From NCBI RefSeq assembly GCF_000474745.1, contig NZ_ASJR01000006.1, positions 1-64,000 on the forward strand: DNA of 64,000 bases. The letters are read 5' to 3'. Source of the stretch: Chitinivibrio alkaliphilus ACht1. Lineage in GTDB: Bacteria > Fibrobacterota > Chitinivibrionia > Chitinivibrionales > Chitinivibrionaceae. Position numbers and translations under genes: made by a program. Positions 42,743 through 52,422 of this stretch are shown in pieces (position 1 is the first letter of the stretch; every line of letters starts with the position of its first letter). A model generated the notes under the pieces. The model did no database searches and had not been told where the DNA came from. It saw only the letters and a list, made by a program, of their open reading frames with translations.

Positions 42743-43090
42743 TTACAGGGTAATAATCTCATATCCCTTTTGTAGATACGCCTCCATTGATGGGTGTCCA
42801 GACATATCAGCACCGAGGGGGAGCTCTTGTTTTTGCGCTTCTTCAAGGGTGCCGAGCTTCGCACAGCATGCTTTACAGACACAGCTTAGCAGCTTTTTAT
42901 CGATGATTGATCGATATGCCTTGTGAAAAGGGGTTTGTTCTTCGTTGAGTTCTTTGAGAAGTGAGCACGCAGCCCCTTCTATAATAAGGATTGCATCATA
43001 GCCTTTTTCATGAAGATCAAGGACATTTAGCATGGCGTGCGCAAAACACATAAGGTTTCCATTAAAAGCGAAAAGGGCTGTTTTCTTCAT
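42743..43090 (-). CDS. DsrE-like protein with cysteine cluster
   Basis: A 115-residue alpha/beta protein similar to DsrE/F-type or peroxiredoxin-like domains: KTALFAFNGNLMCFAHAMLNV at the start, YDAILIIEGAAC in the middle. Cys residues cluster at SCVCKACCAKL, consistent with sulfur or redox chemistry or metal binding. The start overlaps the histidine kinase stop (ATGA). A role in a signalling operon is unclear. Confidence 0.7.
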   Translation of the reverse strand: MKKTALFAFNGNLMCFAHAMLNVLDLHEKGYDAILIIEGAACSLLKELNEEQTPFHKAYRSIIDKKLLSCVCKACCAKLGTLEEAQKQELPLGADMSGHPSMEAYLQKGYEIITL

Positions 43091-45093
43091 TGCTGCTCCT
43101 TTGAGGACAAAAGGGTTACTATTTCATTTTGTAATATATTGTGGGAGGCAGGTTTTTTAATAAACCCAGTCCGTTCTAATTTTAATAGACTGGAGATGCG
43201 CTCAGTGTCGTAATATCCCGAATGTATCAGAATGGGTATGTCTGCTCGATGATTGCGTAAGTGAGTGAAGCATTCTTCACCGCTCATTTTGGGCATAATC
43301 ATATCAAGAATGACCAGGTTAAAATCTCCCTGATTTTTGAAAATTTCAAGGGCTTCCCTGGCATCCTGGGTTGTTGTAACGTTACAGCCCATTTTGGTTA
43401 GCATGTGCTTTAGCACCATGACAATGGAAGCTTCATCGTCAACCACGAGGATTTTCTTTTGTGTAAGATCAATGGAATCTTCTACTGTGTTGGAGGAAGA
43501 CAGCTGTCTTTGTGTGGTCTTTGGCTCTTCCATGAGGGGTAGATACAAATGAAACACCGTACCTTCTTCTTCAACGGATTGCACAGTCATAGTTCCCATA
43601 TGCTTTCGTACAATACTAAAGCATCGGGTGAGCCCGAGGCCTTTTCCCTTTGTCGAATGAGAGTGAGAAAAGAAGGGGTCAAAAATTTTATCCAGGTGTT
43701 CTTTTTTTATGCCGCAACCGGTATCACGCACATCTATCTCAATATACTGTCCCGGTGAAACAGACTGTCCAGGTATTTCAGAGAAAGATTCATCAAGCTC
43801 AACAGTTCGTGTTTGTACTTCAATATGTCCACTATGAAGAATTGCCCGTTGGGCATTAATAATGAGATTGGAAAAGGAATTAAAAAGTGCTGTGTGATTA
43901 CCGTAAACACGGTGAGATGTGGCTTCATATTTCTCCGTAAGAACAATTCGTGTGTCAAAGGAGTTAAAAAGTACTGCTTCGGAAAGTACTGAGTGTATAT
44001 CTAATTCAGATCGTTCTGTAATTCTATTATGAGAGATATCAAGAAGCTCTTCGGTCATGGCAATGGAGTTTTCTATCCCTTTCTGTATAATATCAAAGAG
44101 TTCGGGGAAATCTTCATGGGTAATATCCATGAGACGTATAAGATCTGCTGCTGATTTAATGCTGCAAAGGATATTGTTAAAATCATGGGCAATTCCTCCG
44201 GCCATCTTACTTACCGAATCCATTTTTTGCAGTTGCATTTTTCGCTTTGATTCTGTGGTCTCTATGGCAAAAAGATACACACTGTTTTTATCAATGGGGA
44301 TAATAATCAGTTTATAGAATGCGTTTTGAGAGGTATCCCGTAAGAGCACATCGTGAATTTCCGTATTTTTTTCAGCATGGCGAATACTTTTTTCAATATT
44401 CTGTTTCGGATCAGCAAAGATGGTTGAAATAGAGTGCGGTCCTGTTGTGTAGTCTGCAAAGGCGTCGTGTTTTTCCCACGCAGGATTTTGTAATAAAATA
44501 TGCCCATGAGATCGATTAACAATACTTGTAGGCGTTGCCGTTCGTTCAAAGAGGAGACTTAATTTACGTTCTGCCTTTTTTCGTTGACTGATGTCAAAGA
44601 GGAGCGTAAGAATTTCCCGTGGGCCGTGGGTCGTACTTCGCACCAAGAGAGTTCGGGGAGAGGATTCGTTTGTACGGAGTTCACACTCTGTTATACTGCT
44701 TTCTCGGAGCGTATCTCTGATATGGTGATACAGGGTATCACGATCAGCTTCGTGAATGCATGCGCTCAAAGGTGTATACGTGATATCCTCTTTGGTTTTT
44801 CCCAAAATTCGTACCGCCTCGCTATTTGCATCACGAATTGTATAATCAAAATCGACAGTTAGATAGGCCGCTGGTGCTTTATGAAAGAGAGTGCGATATT
44901 TTTCGGATGTTTCTTCAAGCTCTTGCTGAGTAGTGCGGAGGGCCTCGTTTTGATGTTCCAGTTCAATTTGATGAATGCTGAGTTCCTCTGCGAGGTCTGT
45001 TATGTCCGTAGAGATATGCGGAGAAATATCTTCCTTCTTTTTCTGTAAGAGTTCTTTGGCTTTTTTACGTAGTTTGTCCGAGGCGTTGCTCAT
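43087..45093 (-). CDS. Hybrid sensor histidine kinase with PAS domains
   Basis: A 668-residue soluble protein, no transmembrane segments. An N-terminal coiled coil (about 10-65), a PAS domain (about 65-175), a second PAS-like domain (about 180-285), the HisKA phosphoacceptor GGIAHDFNN with His 303, an HATPase domain with DTGCGI and GKGLGL, and a C-terminal receiver with Asp 597 (VILDMIMPKMSG). It is coupled by four-base overlaps to the CheB-CheR fusion before it and the DsrE-like gene after it. Confidence 0.93.
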   Translation of the reverse strand: MSNASDKLRKKAKELLQKKKEDISPHISTDITDLAEELSIHQIELEHQNEALRTTQQELEETSEKYRTLFHKAPAAYLTVDFDYTIRDANSEAVRILGKTKEDITYTPLSACIHEADRDTLYHHIRDTLRESSITECELRTNESSPRTLLVRSTTHGPREILTLLFDISQRKKAERKLSLLFERTATPTSIVNRSHGHILLQNPAWEKHDAFADYTTGPHSISTIFADPKQNIEKSIRHAEKNTEIHDVLLRDTSQNAFYKLIIIPIDKNSVYLFAIETTESKRKMQLQKMDSVSKMAGGIAHDFNNILCSIKSAADLIRLMDITHEDFPELFDIIQKGIENSIAMTEELLDISHNRITERSELDIHSVLSEAVLFNSFDTRIVLTEKYEATSHRVYGNHTALFNSFSNLIINAQRAILHSGHIEVQTRTVELDESFSEIPGQSVSPGQYIEIDVRDTGCGIKKEHLDKIFDPFFSHSHSTKGKGLGLTRCFSIVRKHMGTMTVQSVEEEGTVFHLYLPLMEEPKTTQRQLSSSNTVEDSIDLTQKKILVVDDEASIVMVLKHMLTKMGCNVTTTQDAREALEIFKNQGDFNLVILDMIMPKMSGEECFTHLRNHRADIPILIHSGYYDTERISSLLKLERTGFIKKPASHNILQNEIVTLLSSKEQQ

Positions 45094-48020
45094 TTCATAT
45101 CTCCTTCACTCGTTTCTTCTAAGATAACGATGCCGGCAATGGTTTCTATTTCTCCATCTTTACTTTGCTTCACAATGCCGCCAATATCATGATATTGGGC
45201 ATAAGAGCCGTCTTTTTGTCGTATTCGGTAGCGTACGTTATATTCCGCACGCTTTCCTTCCATATGTTCCCGCATGGTGTTCATCACCATGTCTACATCA
45301 TCTGGGTGGAGCAGAGAGACCCACCCTTCATAGCCGGAACCAATATCGTTGCAATCATAGCCAAGCATTGTTGCTTTCCCCGGACTTGTTATGACACGGT
45401 TCTCCTGCACATCCCACTCCCACCACGCAAGATTCCCCATCTCCATGGCTCGATTTAGACGGTCACGGGTCTCTTCTTGATGACGACGCTGAATATAGGA
45501 TTCTGTTGTGTCCATGAAGGAAACAATGATACCGTTGACAGCATTTTCACTGTCTCGGTATGGAAGTATTTTTATGGTGTACCATCGTGATGCATCCATC
45601 TTGATTTCTCGGTACACTTCTGTGAGTGAACGCGAAACTGTATGAATGTCTTCGAGGAATTGGGGGTATATTTTCTCCGTGGCAAGCTCTTCAATACTTC
45701 GACCAATGTCACTTTTTTGCACATGGGTTATTTGCTCAATTACATCGGTGTACTTACGGATTCGCAAGGAATTATCAAGAAAGAGGCTTCCCACATGTGT
45801 CGTTTTTAATACATTTTTGATATCGCTATTAAGCTCATGGAGTTCTTGTATTTTTTCTTGATGTTCTGTATTTACTGTATAGAGTTCTTCGTTTACGGAC
45901 TCCAATTCTTCATTACTACTTTGTAGCTCTTCGTTAGACGCAATAAGCTCTTCATTGGATGTTTGCAACTCTTCATTTGCACTTTCCAATTCTTCGATAG
46001 TTGCCTGGAGGCTCTCATCTTTTTGTTTGAGCTCTTCTTCAAGAGAGGAAATCCGTTGGCGGTAATTGTGTACGAGAGAATAGTCTTCGTGCAGAGTATC
46101 TGTATCTGAAGTAGGCGCGTTTAGAGATGGGGTCTCCGCAAGAAAGGAGATGCGATAATAGGTATTGCCCTGAGTGTTCGTTACGCGCTGTACGGAGAGA
46201 GTTACTCGCGTATTGTTTGTAAGAGCGATATTGGTGTAGCGGAGTTCTTTCTGGGTTGTTTCTGCTTTTTTAAGCAGGCTTGAAAGAGCAATGGCAAGAG
46301 AATCATAGCGTATCATGGCAGTGATGCGTAAGTTCATTTCCCCCGTGGGAATGGATATATAGTCGCTACTATCAGAAAGGGTGTATACCAGCCTCTGGTG
46401 CGCATCGGTGATTACTGTCGGAGGCAGCAAAGGGGCTATGAGAGCGGTGAGGGTTTCACTGCGTATGGTGCTGTTATCATGACCTTTATTTTCATGAGGG
46501 CGGTAGAGCTTTGTTTTCTTGTCCTTCATGGGGGTAAACGTGTTTTGTATGAAGGGCAAGCGGAGGCGTTCCTGCAGGGGGAGTCCTTTTTTATATTTGT
46601 AGATCTTCCATTTTGTATCCATTGTTTCAAACCCCTCAACCATATTGCCAATGGCTTCACTGCTTCCTAAAAAAAGTACACCATGGGGCATAAGGGAGAA
46701 GTAGATTAAGTTGAGGAGGCGTTGTTGTGTCTCTTTTTTTAAGTAGATCATCATATTTCTGCATACAATAAGATCGATGCGTGAGAAGGGGGGATCGTGT
46801 AATACATCCTGCCGGGCAAAGATGATCATATTTCGAAGAATTTTTTTAACCCGAAATCCCGTGTCTGTTTTGGTGAAGTAGCGTGAAAGGTAGGTGGCTG
46901 GAATATCTGAGACAATATTTTCCGGATAGTGTCCGGCACTGGCATAGTCAATGGAATCACTGTCTATATCTGTGGCAAAGATTTTTATGTGTCGCAGACA
47001 TTCGTGTTTCTCCATGTATTCATGGAAAAGCATTGCTAAGGTGTATGCTTCTTCTCCCGTAGAACAGCTGATAGACCAAACACGAAGCGTGTCGGTTGCT
47101 TTTTGTGCAGCAAAAAGATGCGGTATAACATCGGTTCGTATTTTTTCAAAGGCCTCAGGATCTCGAAAGAATCGCGTAACCCCGATAAGAAAATCTTTGT
47201 AGAGAAGATGTGCTTCTTTGGGGGTCTTTTCAAGGTAGGCGGTGTAGTCCTCAATACGTGTTAATTGGTTGATCGTAATTCGTTTTTCAAGTTGACGGTA
47301 GATTGTACTTTCTTTATACTGAGAAAAATCTGCCCCTGTACGATTACGTAAGAGAGAGAAGATTTTTCCAAGGTGATTTTTGTTTTTTTCAACGGTGTCA
47401 GAAATAGAGATGTTTTGTTGTACAAAGGGGTGTTTTGAATATCGTTTGAGGGTTTGTGCGATTTCACCGGGAGAAAGAATGTAGTCAACAATACCGGTTG
47501 AAATAAGGCTTTCGGGCATGCCGGCAAAGCGGGCAGACTGATTGTCTTGACACATGATCATTCCACCGGCCTCTTTTATGGCTCGACATCCTAAGGTGCC
47601 ATCACTTCCTGTTCCGGAAAGAATTATGGCGACGGTTTTTTCTGTACGTTCTGCTGCGAGGGAACGGAAAAAAATATCAATGGGAAGGGTGAGCTTCTTA
47701 TCAGCGGACGGGGTGGAGAGGTAGAGCCTTTTTTGATAGATCTCCAGGTTATGTCCCGGTGGTATGAGGTATACATGCTGTGATCGTACTTCCAGGTTGT
47801 CTTGGGCGTATTGAATTGGGAGATCTGTGTGACGAGCGAGAAGCTCGTCCATGAGACTTTTGAAATCGGGAGAGAGATGCTGTACAATGATGTAGGATGC
47901 CTGTATTTCTGGATCAAGATGATCAAAAAAACTTTGCAGGGATTGTAACCCTCCGGCAGAAGCCCCGATGCCCACCAGAAGAAAATCTGATACTGTTGTA
48001 TCTATGTGTTTAGAGCTCAT
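45090..48020 (-). CDS. CheB-CheR methylesterase/methyltransferase fusion with PAS domains
   Basis: A 976-residue sensory fusion. The CheB domain has its complete catalytic triad: Ser 21 (GIGASAGG), His 48 and Asp 140 (GTGSDGT), without an N-terminal receiver. The CheR domain (about 215-480) binds SAM through SISCSTGEEAYTLAM. A heptad-repeat coiled coil (about 655-735) leads to a PAS domain and a final PAS/PAC domain (WWEWDVQENR). Such proteins link chemotaxis-like modification chemistry to a histidine kinase, here encoded next. GGAATGGG precedes the ATG. Confidence 0.94.
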   Translation of the reverse strand: MSSKHIDTTVSDFLLVGIGASAGGLQSLQSFFDHLDPEIQASYIIVQHLSPDFKSLMDELLARHTDLPIQYAQDNLEVRSQHVYLIPPGHNLEIYQKRLYLSTPSADKKLTLPIDIFFRSLAAERTEKTVAIILSGTGSDGTLGCRAIKEAGGMIMCQDNQSARFAGMPESLISTGIVDYILSPGEIAQTLKRYSKHPFVQQNISISDTVEKNKNHLGKIFSLLRNRTGADFSQYKESTIYRQLEKRITINQLTRIEDYTAYLEKTPKEAHLLYKDFLIGVTRFFRDPEAFEKIRTDVIPHLFAAQKATDTLRVWSISCSTGEEAYTLAMLFHEYMEKHECLRHIKIFATDIDSDSIDYASAGHYPENIVSDIPATYLSRYFTKTDTGFRVKKILRNMIIFARQDVLHDPPFSRIDLIVCRNMMIYLKKETQQRLLNLIYFSLMPHGVLFLGSSEAIGNMVEGFETMDTKWKIYKYKKGLPLQERLRLPFIQNTFTPMKDKKTKLYRPHENKGHDNSTIRSETLTALIAPLLPPTVITDAHQRLVYTLSDSSDYISIPTGEMNLRITAMIRYDSLAIALSSLLKKAETTQKELRYTNIALTNNTRVTLSVQRVTNTQGNTYYRISFLAETPSLNAPTSDTDTLHEDYSLVHNYRQRISSLEEELKQKDESLQATIEELESANEELQTSNEELIASNEELQSSNEELESVNEELYTVNTEHQEKIQELHELNSDIKNVLKTTHVGSLFLDNSLRIRKYTDVIEQITHVQKSDIGRSIEELATEKIYPQFLEDIHTVSRSLTEVYREIKMDASRWYTIKILPYRDSENAVNGIIVSFMDTTESYIQRRHQEETRDRLNRAMEMGNLAWWEWDVQENRVITSPGKATMLGYDCNDIGSGYEGWVSLLHPDDVDMVMNTMREHMEGKRAEYNVRYRIRQKDGSYAQYHDIGGIVKQSKDGEIETIAGIVILEETSEGDMK
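45870..45995 (-). repeat. Heptad coding repeat in the CheB-CheR linker
   Basis: Six seven-residue units of the pattern xSNEELx (ESANEEL, QTSNEEL, IASNEEL, QSSNEEL, ESVNEEL, YTVN) form a long coiled coil between the methyltransferase and PAS domains. This is a known feature of the family. Confidence 0.85.
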
Positions 48021-48047
48021 TATCCCATTCCTTGTAGAGGGGGAGTG

Positions 48048-49511
48048 TCAGGCACGTCCGAAAATATCGGTAAACTGTGCTAACTCAGCAAAATAGGGAA
48101 GGTGAAGCATATCCCAAGTAAAACGGAAATCCCAGTTTTCTCCTACAGTTCCCGGAGTGTTAAAGCGGTACTCACTTCCCATACGAAGGATGTCTTGCAG
48201 GGGGAGCAGTGCCATGGTGCTCACTGAAGCCAAGGTTTCACGAATAATTTTTCGTGGAATCTCTTCCTCGCAACAGTCTAAATAATCCATAAGGGAGGAA
48301 CGGGTTTCTTGGTCAAGGGAGGTGATCCATCCCACAAGAGTATCATTATCGTGTGTTCCTGAATACATAACACTATTTTGACCGCAGTTATACGGGAGAT
48401 ACCAGTTGTCTCGGTTCCCGTCAAAGGCAAATTGAAGAACCTTCATACCGGGAATATCAAAGCGCATGCGCAAGTCGATAACATCTTGGGTAATGGTACC
48501 GAGATCTTCAGCGATAAGGGGAAGCTCACCCAGAGTTTCTCGAAGCACACGGAAAAAATCTTCTCCCGGGCAGGGAACCCATTCTCCCACTTTTGCCGTG
48601 GTACTGTCTGCGGGAACGGCCCAATATGCCTCAAACGCACGAAAATGATCAATACGGACATAATCTGTATAGAAGTGCAATCTCTTAATTCGTTTGATCC
48701 ACCATGCATAGTTTGATTTTTGCAAGGCATCCCAGTTATACAGAGGGTTTCCCCAGAGCTGTCCGTCTTCACTGAAGTAGTCGGGGGGCACGCCGCCAAC
48801 CCGCAGGGGCGATCCAGTCTCATCAAGCTCAAAGAGTTCTCTATGTGCCCAAACATCGCTGCTGGCATAGGCCACATAGTATGGCGCATCGCCGAAGAGG
48901 TGTACCCCCTTACTGTTGGCGTAGGTTTTGAGGTCAAACCATTGTGATTGAAATATAAATTGAAGAATCCGATACTCCTCAAGTTCTGCATGGTGCTCCT
49001 CTTGCCATTTTTCTAAGGCGTGTTTGTCTCGAAGGGAGTAGGGTTTGGGCCATGTATTCCAATCGTTTGTCTTGAAGTATCGGGACAGAGAAAGAAAGAG
49101 TACATAATCTTCAAGCCAATATGCTTCTTCAGTGCAAAAGTCCTGATATTCTGGTGTTGGGGTGAAATTAAGAAACGCTCTGTGAAGGAGGTCTTGTTTA
49201 TAGGAATCAACAGCAGAAAATTCCACATGAGTATTAGAAAAGTTGGGATGTTCCACGTCTTCTTTCCCAAGATACCCCCATTGGCATAGCAACTCCGGAG
49301 AAATGAGCATCGTATTTCCCGCAAAGGCGCTGAGAGACATGTAGGGAGAATAGCCGTATCCCACGGGATTTACGGGGCACATCTGCCAAAGAGATTGTTT
49401 ATGTTCTGCAAGAAGGTCTATCCATCGATACGCATGTGGACCAAGATCTCCAATGCCGAAGGGAGATGGGAGAGACGTTATATGAAGAAAAACACCTGAC
49501 ATTCGTTTCAT
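48048..49511 (-). CDS. malQ: 4-alpha-glucanotransferase (amylomaltase, GH77)
   Basis: Transfers maltosyl or longer units between alpha-1,4-glucans. The 487-residue length is that of bacterial amylomaltases without the N-terminal extension. SPFGIGDLG, GYSPYMSLSAFAGN, the nucleophile in VRIDHFRAF, acid/base Glu in LIAEDLGTI and SGTHDNDT are present. AAGGA lies seven bases before the ATG. Works with glycogen or maltodextrin metabolism; no partner gene adjoins. Confidence 0.96.
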   Translation of the reverse strand: MKRMSGVFLHITSLPSPFGIGDLGPHAYRWIDLLAEHKQSLWQMCPVNPVGYGYSPYMSLSAFAGNTMLISPELLCQWGYLGKEDVEHPNFSNTHVEFSAVDSYKQDLLHRAFLNFTPTPEYQDFCTEEAYWLEDYVLFLSLSRYFKTNDWNTWPKPYSLRDKHALEKWQEEHHAELEEYRILQFIFQSQWFDLKTYANSKGVHLFGDAPYYVAYASSDVWAHRELFELDETGSPLRVGGVPPDYFSEDGQLWGNPLYNWDALQKSNYAWWIKRIKRLHFYTDYVRIDHFRAFEAYWAVPADSTTAKVGEWVPCPGEDFFRVLRETLGELPLIAEDLGTITQDVIDLRMRFDIPGMKVLQFAFDGNRDNWYLPYNCGQNSVMYSGTHDNDTLVGWITSLDQETRSSLMDYLDCCEEEIPRKIIRETLASVSTMALLPLQDILRMGSEYRFNTPGTVGENWDFRFTWDMLHLPYFAELAQFTDIFGRA

Positions 49512-49553
49512 ACTAAGAGTCCTTTGTTGATACTGGCTATAACCATAGCATAC

Positions 49554-50660
49554 TTATACGAGTTTTGCAAGGGATTTAAGCTTTTGCCACGGCGTATAGT
49601 AGTGTGGGGCGAAGCGGATTGTATTATGCCGAAAGGTGGCAACAACACCTTTTTTACGGAGAAAGTTATAGAGTGATTTGGTTTTTGTTCCATGAGAAAA
49701 GGTAACAATGGGGCTTCCCTGAGCAGGGTTTTCAGGTGATAGTAGGGTATATCCTTTTCTCTTAAGCGTGTGGTAGAGAAAGGCTCGTCGCTCCATGGCG
49801 CTGGCGTATATATGCGCAATCCCTTTTTCTTGAGCTATCCGTAAGGCTCTACGATATGCTGAGAAGAGGGTGAAATTCATGGTGCCGCTTTCAAATCGAC
49901 GTGCTGTTTCTGCAAAGGAGAGGTCTTTCTGTAGCGTTTCAAGAGGGGTTTGTACGGAAAACGCACCGGTTATGACCGGGGTTATATGTGTAAGAAGTGC
50001 CGGTTTGATATAGAGGGTGCCGATGCCCGGTGGTGCGAGGAGCCATTTCTGACTTCCGAACGCAGCAAAATCAACCCCAAGAGAATTCACGTCTACCGGG
50101 AGCACCCCAACAGACTGGATGAGGTCGGCACAGAGGTAAATAGTATGGGTGGAACAGACCGAGCGGAGTTTCTCTACGGCGCATCGATGCCCTGCAAAAT
50201 ACTGAACATGACTAAGGGCAATCAGACGTGTTTTGTCAGTTATCGCTTCTAATATTGCTTCAAAGGAGGGGGAGGGGTCCTTTTCCGGGAGGTGCCGAAG
50301 AACTATGCCACGTCGTTCCAGGTTCTTCCAAGGGTAATAATTGGCAGGATATTCTACGGGAGATACAATTATTTCATCACCGGAGTCAAGGCAGAGCCCT
50401 TCTGCGATAAGGGAAATAGCGTGGGAAGTATTCTGGGTGAAGGCAATCGATTCTGGGGGGGCATTGATGAGGCGCCCCGTTTCTTCTCGGCACTCCTTGA
50501 GGGTGTTCACCCACTCCTGTATGTCAGGAATCCCCCGACTCAATGCCGCGAGACTGGTTTGAGCCTCTTGGGCTACAGCAGGAGCTATGGGTGATATGGC
50601 TGCATGGTTAAGAAATATTTCATTTCCTCCCTGCGGTACCCTTTGATTATTATTTATCAT
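49554..50660 (-). CDS. Class V aminotransferase (cysteine desulfurase/epimerase-like)
   Basis: A 368-residue PLP enzyme. The Schiff-base Lys is Lys 205 in FGSQKWLLAPPGIG and the ring-contacting Asp is Asp 179 in LCADLIQSVG. LNHAAISPI opens the fold. The GSQKW form is closer to the isopenicillin-N-epimerase-like and kynureninase-like branch than to IscS. It overlaps the tiny transporter subunit by 11 bases, so a role in amino-acid use by the imported substrate is plausible. Confidence 0.85.
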   Translation of the reverse strand: MINNNQRVPQGGNEIFLNHAAISPIAPAVAQEAQTSLAALSRGIPDIQEWVNTLKECREETGRLINAPPESIAFTQNTSHAISLIAEGLCLDSGDEIIVSPVEYPANYYPWKNLERRGIVLRHLPEKDPSPSFEAILEAITDKTRLIALSHVQYFAGHRCAVEKLRSVCSTHTIYLCADLIQSVGVLPVDVNSLGVDFAAFGSQKWLLAPPGIGTLYIKPALLTHITPVITGAFSVQTPLETLQKDLSFAETARRFESGTMNFTLFSAYRRALRIAQEKGIAHIYASAMERRAFLYHTLKRKGYTLLSPENPAQGSPIVTFSHGTKTKSLYNFLRKKGVVATFRHNTIRFAPHYYTPWQKLKSLAKLV

Positions 50661-50814
50661 GTTCTTCCGCGTCTATATCGGCTTCCACTTCAAGAGTACC
50701 AACAATTTTTTCGGTATCTTCAGAAAGTGTTTTCATAAAACAGTAGATTGTAAGGAGAATAATACTGAGCCATGATACACTCATAAAGAGAAGCCCTGCT
50801 GGTGTAAGTTCCAT
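50650..50814 (-). CDS. Tiny MetS-like subunit of NSS transporter
   Basis: A 54-residue ORF, starting at the ATG at 50814-50812, two bases after the NSS transporter stop, with AAAGGAC in the transporter's last codons as ribosome site. One hydrophobic helix (GLLFMSVSWLSIILLTIYCF) is followed by an acidic tail (about residues 28-54). MetS/MetP pairs in other bacteria consist of an NSS transporter with such a small subunit. The stop overlaps the aminotransferase start. Assigned by size, topology and position, not sequence identity. Confidence 0.75.
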   Translation of the reverse strand: MELTPAGLLFMSVSWLSIILLTIYCFMKTLSEDTEKIVGTLEVEADIDAEEHDK

Positions 50815-50816
50815 AA

Positions 50817-52364
50817 TTACGCGTCCTTTCGTTGAAATGCATAGAAGATAGCACCGTTTATACCTGCAAACAAGGCTATAAAAAGGCCACGGAGAAGAAG
50901 TATAAAGTGTCCTTCCTTCATTTCAAACCCTCCCAGCAATTCAATTGTGCTGGTCTGATCAATAGTGCGCATAAGAAGGTGTTCCATGCCGCCATCGTAA
51001 GCCCAGAAAAAGAGAAGAACTAAAATAAAGGTGGGGGTGATCCACGTGATAATATGTCGGTATATTTGAGGAATTCCGATGTCTGCACCTTTTTGTATCT
51101 CCTGCCATCCTTTTTTGCCTCCGAGAACCCAAGCAAAAAGTACTGCTTCAACAGCCCCGAAAACGAGAAGTGCAAGTTGAAAGCCCAGGATGTCTGCCTC
51201 ATTAATTGCGGTATCACCACCGGCAATGATAAGAAGAGAAAAGAAGAGGGTAATTACCCCAAGAAGAGAAATTGCCTTTTTTCGCTGTAAGTTGAGTTCA
51301 TCTTCAATGAAGGAAAGACCCGGTTGCAGTATTGATATTGAAGAGGTTACTCCACCAATAAAGAGGAGCACAAACCATGTGAGCTGAACAACCCATGAAA
51401 CGGTTGGCCCCATCTCTTGAAACAACATGGGCATGGTGATAAATCCCAGAGAAAATATCCCTCCCGTTGTTACTTCCTGCGCTTGAATTGCGCCAAGACA
51501 AATAACGGCAGGTACGATAACAATTGTTCCGCCCACAATTACTTCAATGAACACATTTGTACTGTTTGCCGTTAATGATGAGAGGGCAATGTCTTGATCT
51601 TTTCGTACATAAGATGCATACGTCAGTATTGCCCCAATTCCAACACTGGTAGTAAAAAATACTTGACTGGTGGCATCAAACCAGACCTTCGTATCCCGCA
51701 GTTTTGAAAAATCGGGATTCCACATAAAGGCAAGACCTTCAGAAAGGTTTTCTAAGGTTAAAACCTTTAGTACAAGGGCTATTCCCAGAAAGAGTAACAG
51801 GGGCATTAGTACCTTTACAGTCTTTTCTATTCCTCGACGGATACCGAAATAGATAACCGCAAAGTTAATAAGGAAGGTGAGGCCGAAGAAAAAGAGAGAT
51901 GCCGGGATTGGGCCGATACTTTTTTCATGAGAAATAAACCGGGAAAAGAGCTCTCCGGTTGTGTTATTCTGTGCAGCTTCACTGAGAACTCCCGTAAGAC
52001 TGTACCAAATATATGCAAGAATCCATGACTCCAGATAGACATAGAGGAAAAATATGAGGAGGGGCCCCATGACCCCAATACTTCCTAAATATTTTGCGTA
52101 CGGTTTTTGTGTTACTGCATTCAGTATTCCGGGACCTGAACCATGGCCTTGTCGCCCGCCCCATCGTCCCATGGACCACTCAATCCATGCCAAGGGGATA
52201 CCGATGAGAATAAAGGCGATAAAGTAAGGGATCATAAAGGCCCCTCCGCCATTCTCAACAACTCTTCCTGGAAAAACCAAAAAATTACCAAGTCCAACGG
52301 CACTTCCAGCTACCGCAAGTATTACACCAATCTTTGATCCCCACTTTTCTCGTTCCCTATTCAT
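50817..52364 (-). CDS. Sodium-dependent amino-acid transporter, NSS (SNF) family
   Basis: A 515-residue membrane symporter with the LeuT fold, about 12 helices. GSAVGLGNFLVFPGRVVENGGGAFMIPYF in helix 1 carries the Na+/substrate site; TSVGIGAILTYASY in helix 6 is also typical. It imports an amino acid with Na+, fitting the Na+ economy suggested by the Rnf genes. AGGAG lies 11 bases before the ATG. First gene of a three-gene unit with the MetS-like subunit and the aminotransferase. Confidence 0.94.
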   Translation of the reverse strand: MNREREKWGSKIGVILAVAGSAVGLGNFLVFPGRVVENGGGAFMIPYFIAFILIGIPLAWIEWSMGRWGGRQGHGSGPGILNAVTQKPYAKYLGSIGVMGPLLIFFLYVYLESWILAYIWYSLTGVLSEAAQNNTTGELFSRFISHEKSIGPIPASLFFFGLTFLINFAVIYFGIRRGIEKTVKVLMPLLLFLGIALVLKVLTLENLSEGLAFMWNPDFSKLRDTKVWFDATSQVFFTTSVGIGAILTYASYVRKDQDIALSSLTANSTNVFIEVIVGGTIVIVPAVICLGAIQAQEVTTGGIFSLGFITMPMLFQEMGPTVSWVVQLTWFVLLFIGGVTSSISILQPGLSFIEDELNLQRKKAISLLGVITLFFSLLIIAGGDTAINEADILGFQLALLVFGAVEAVLFAWVLGGKKGWQEIQKGADIGIPQIYRHIITWITPTFILVLLFFWAYDGGMEHLLMRTIDQTSTIELLGGFEMKEGHFILLLRGLFIALFAGINGAIFYAFQRKDA

Positions 52365-52422
52365 AGTAGACGGGGCTCCTTTTGAGAAATCTCATAGTTG
52401 CATATATAAAAAAGATAGTATA

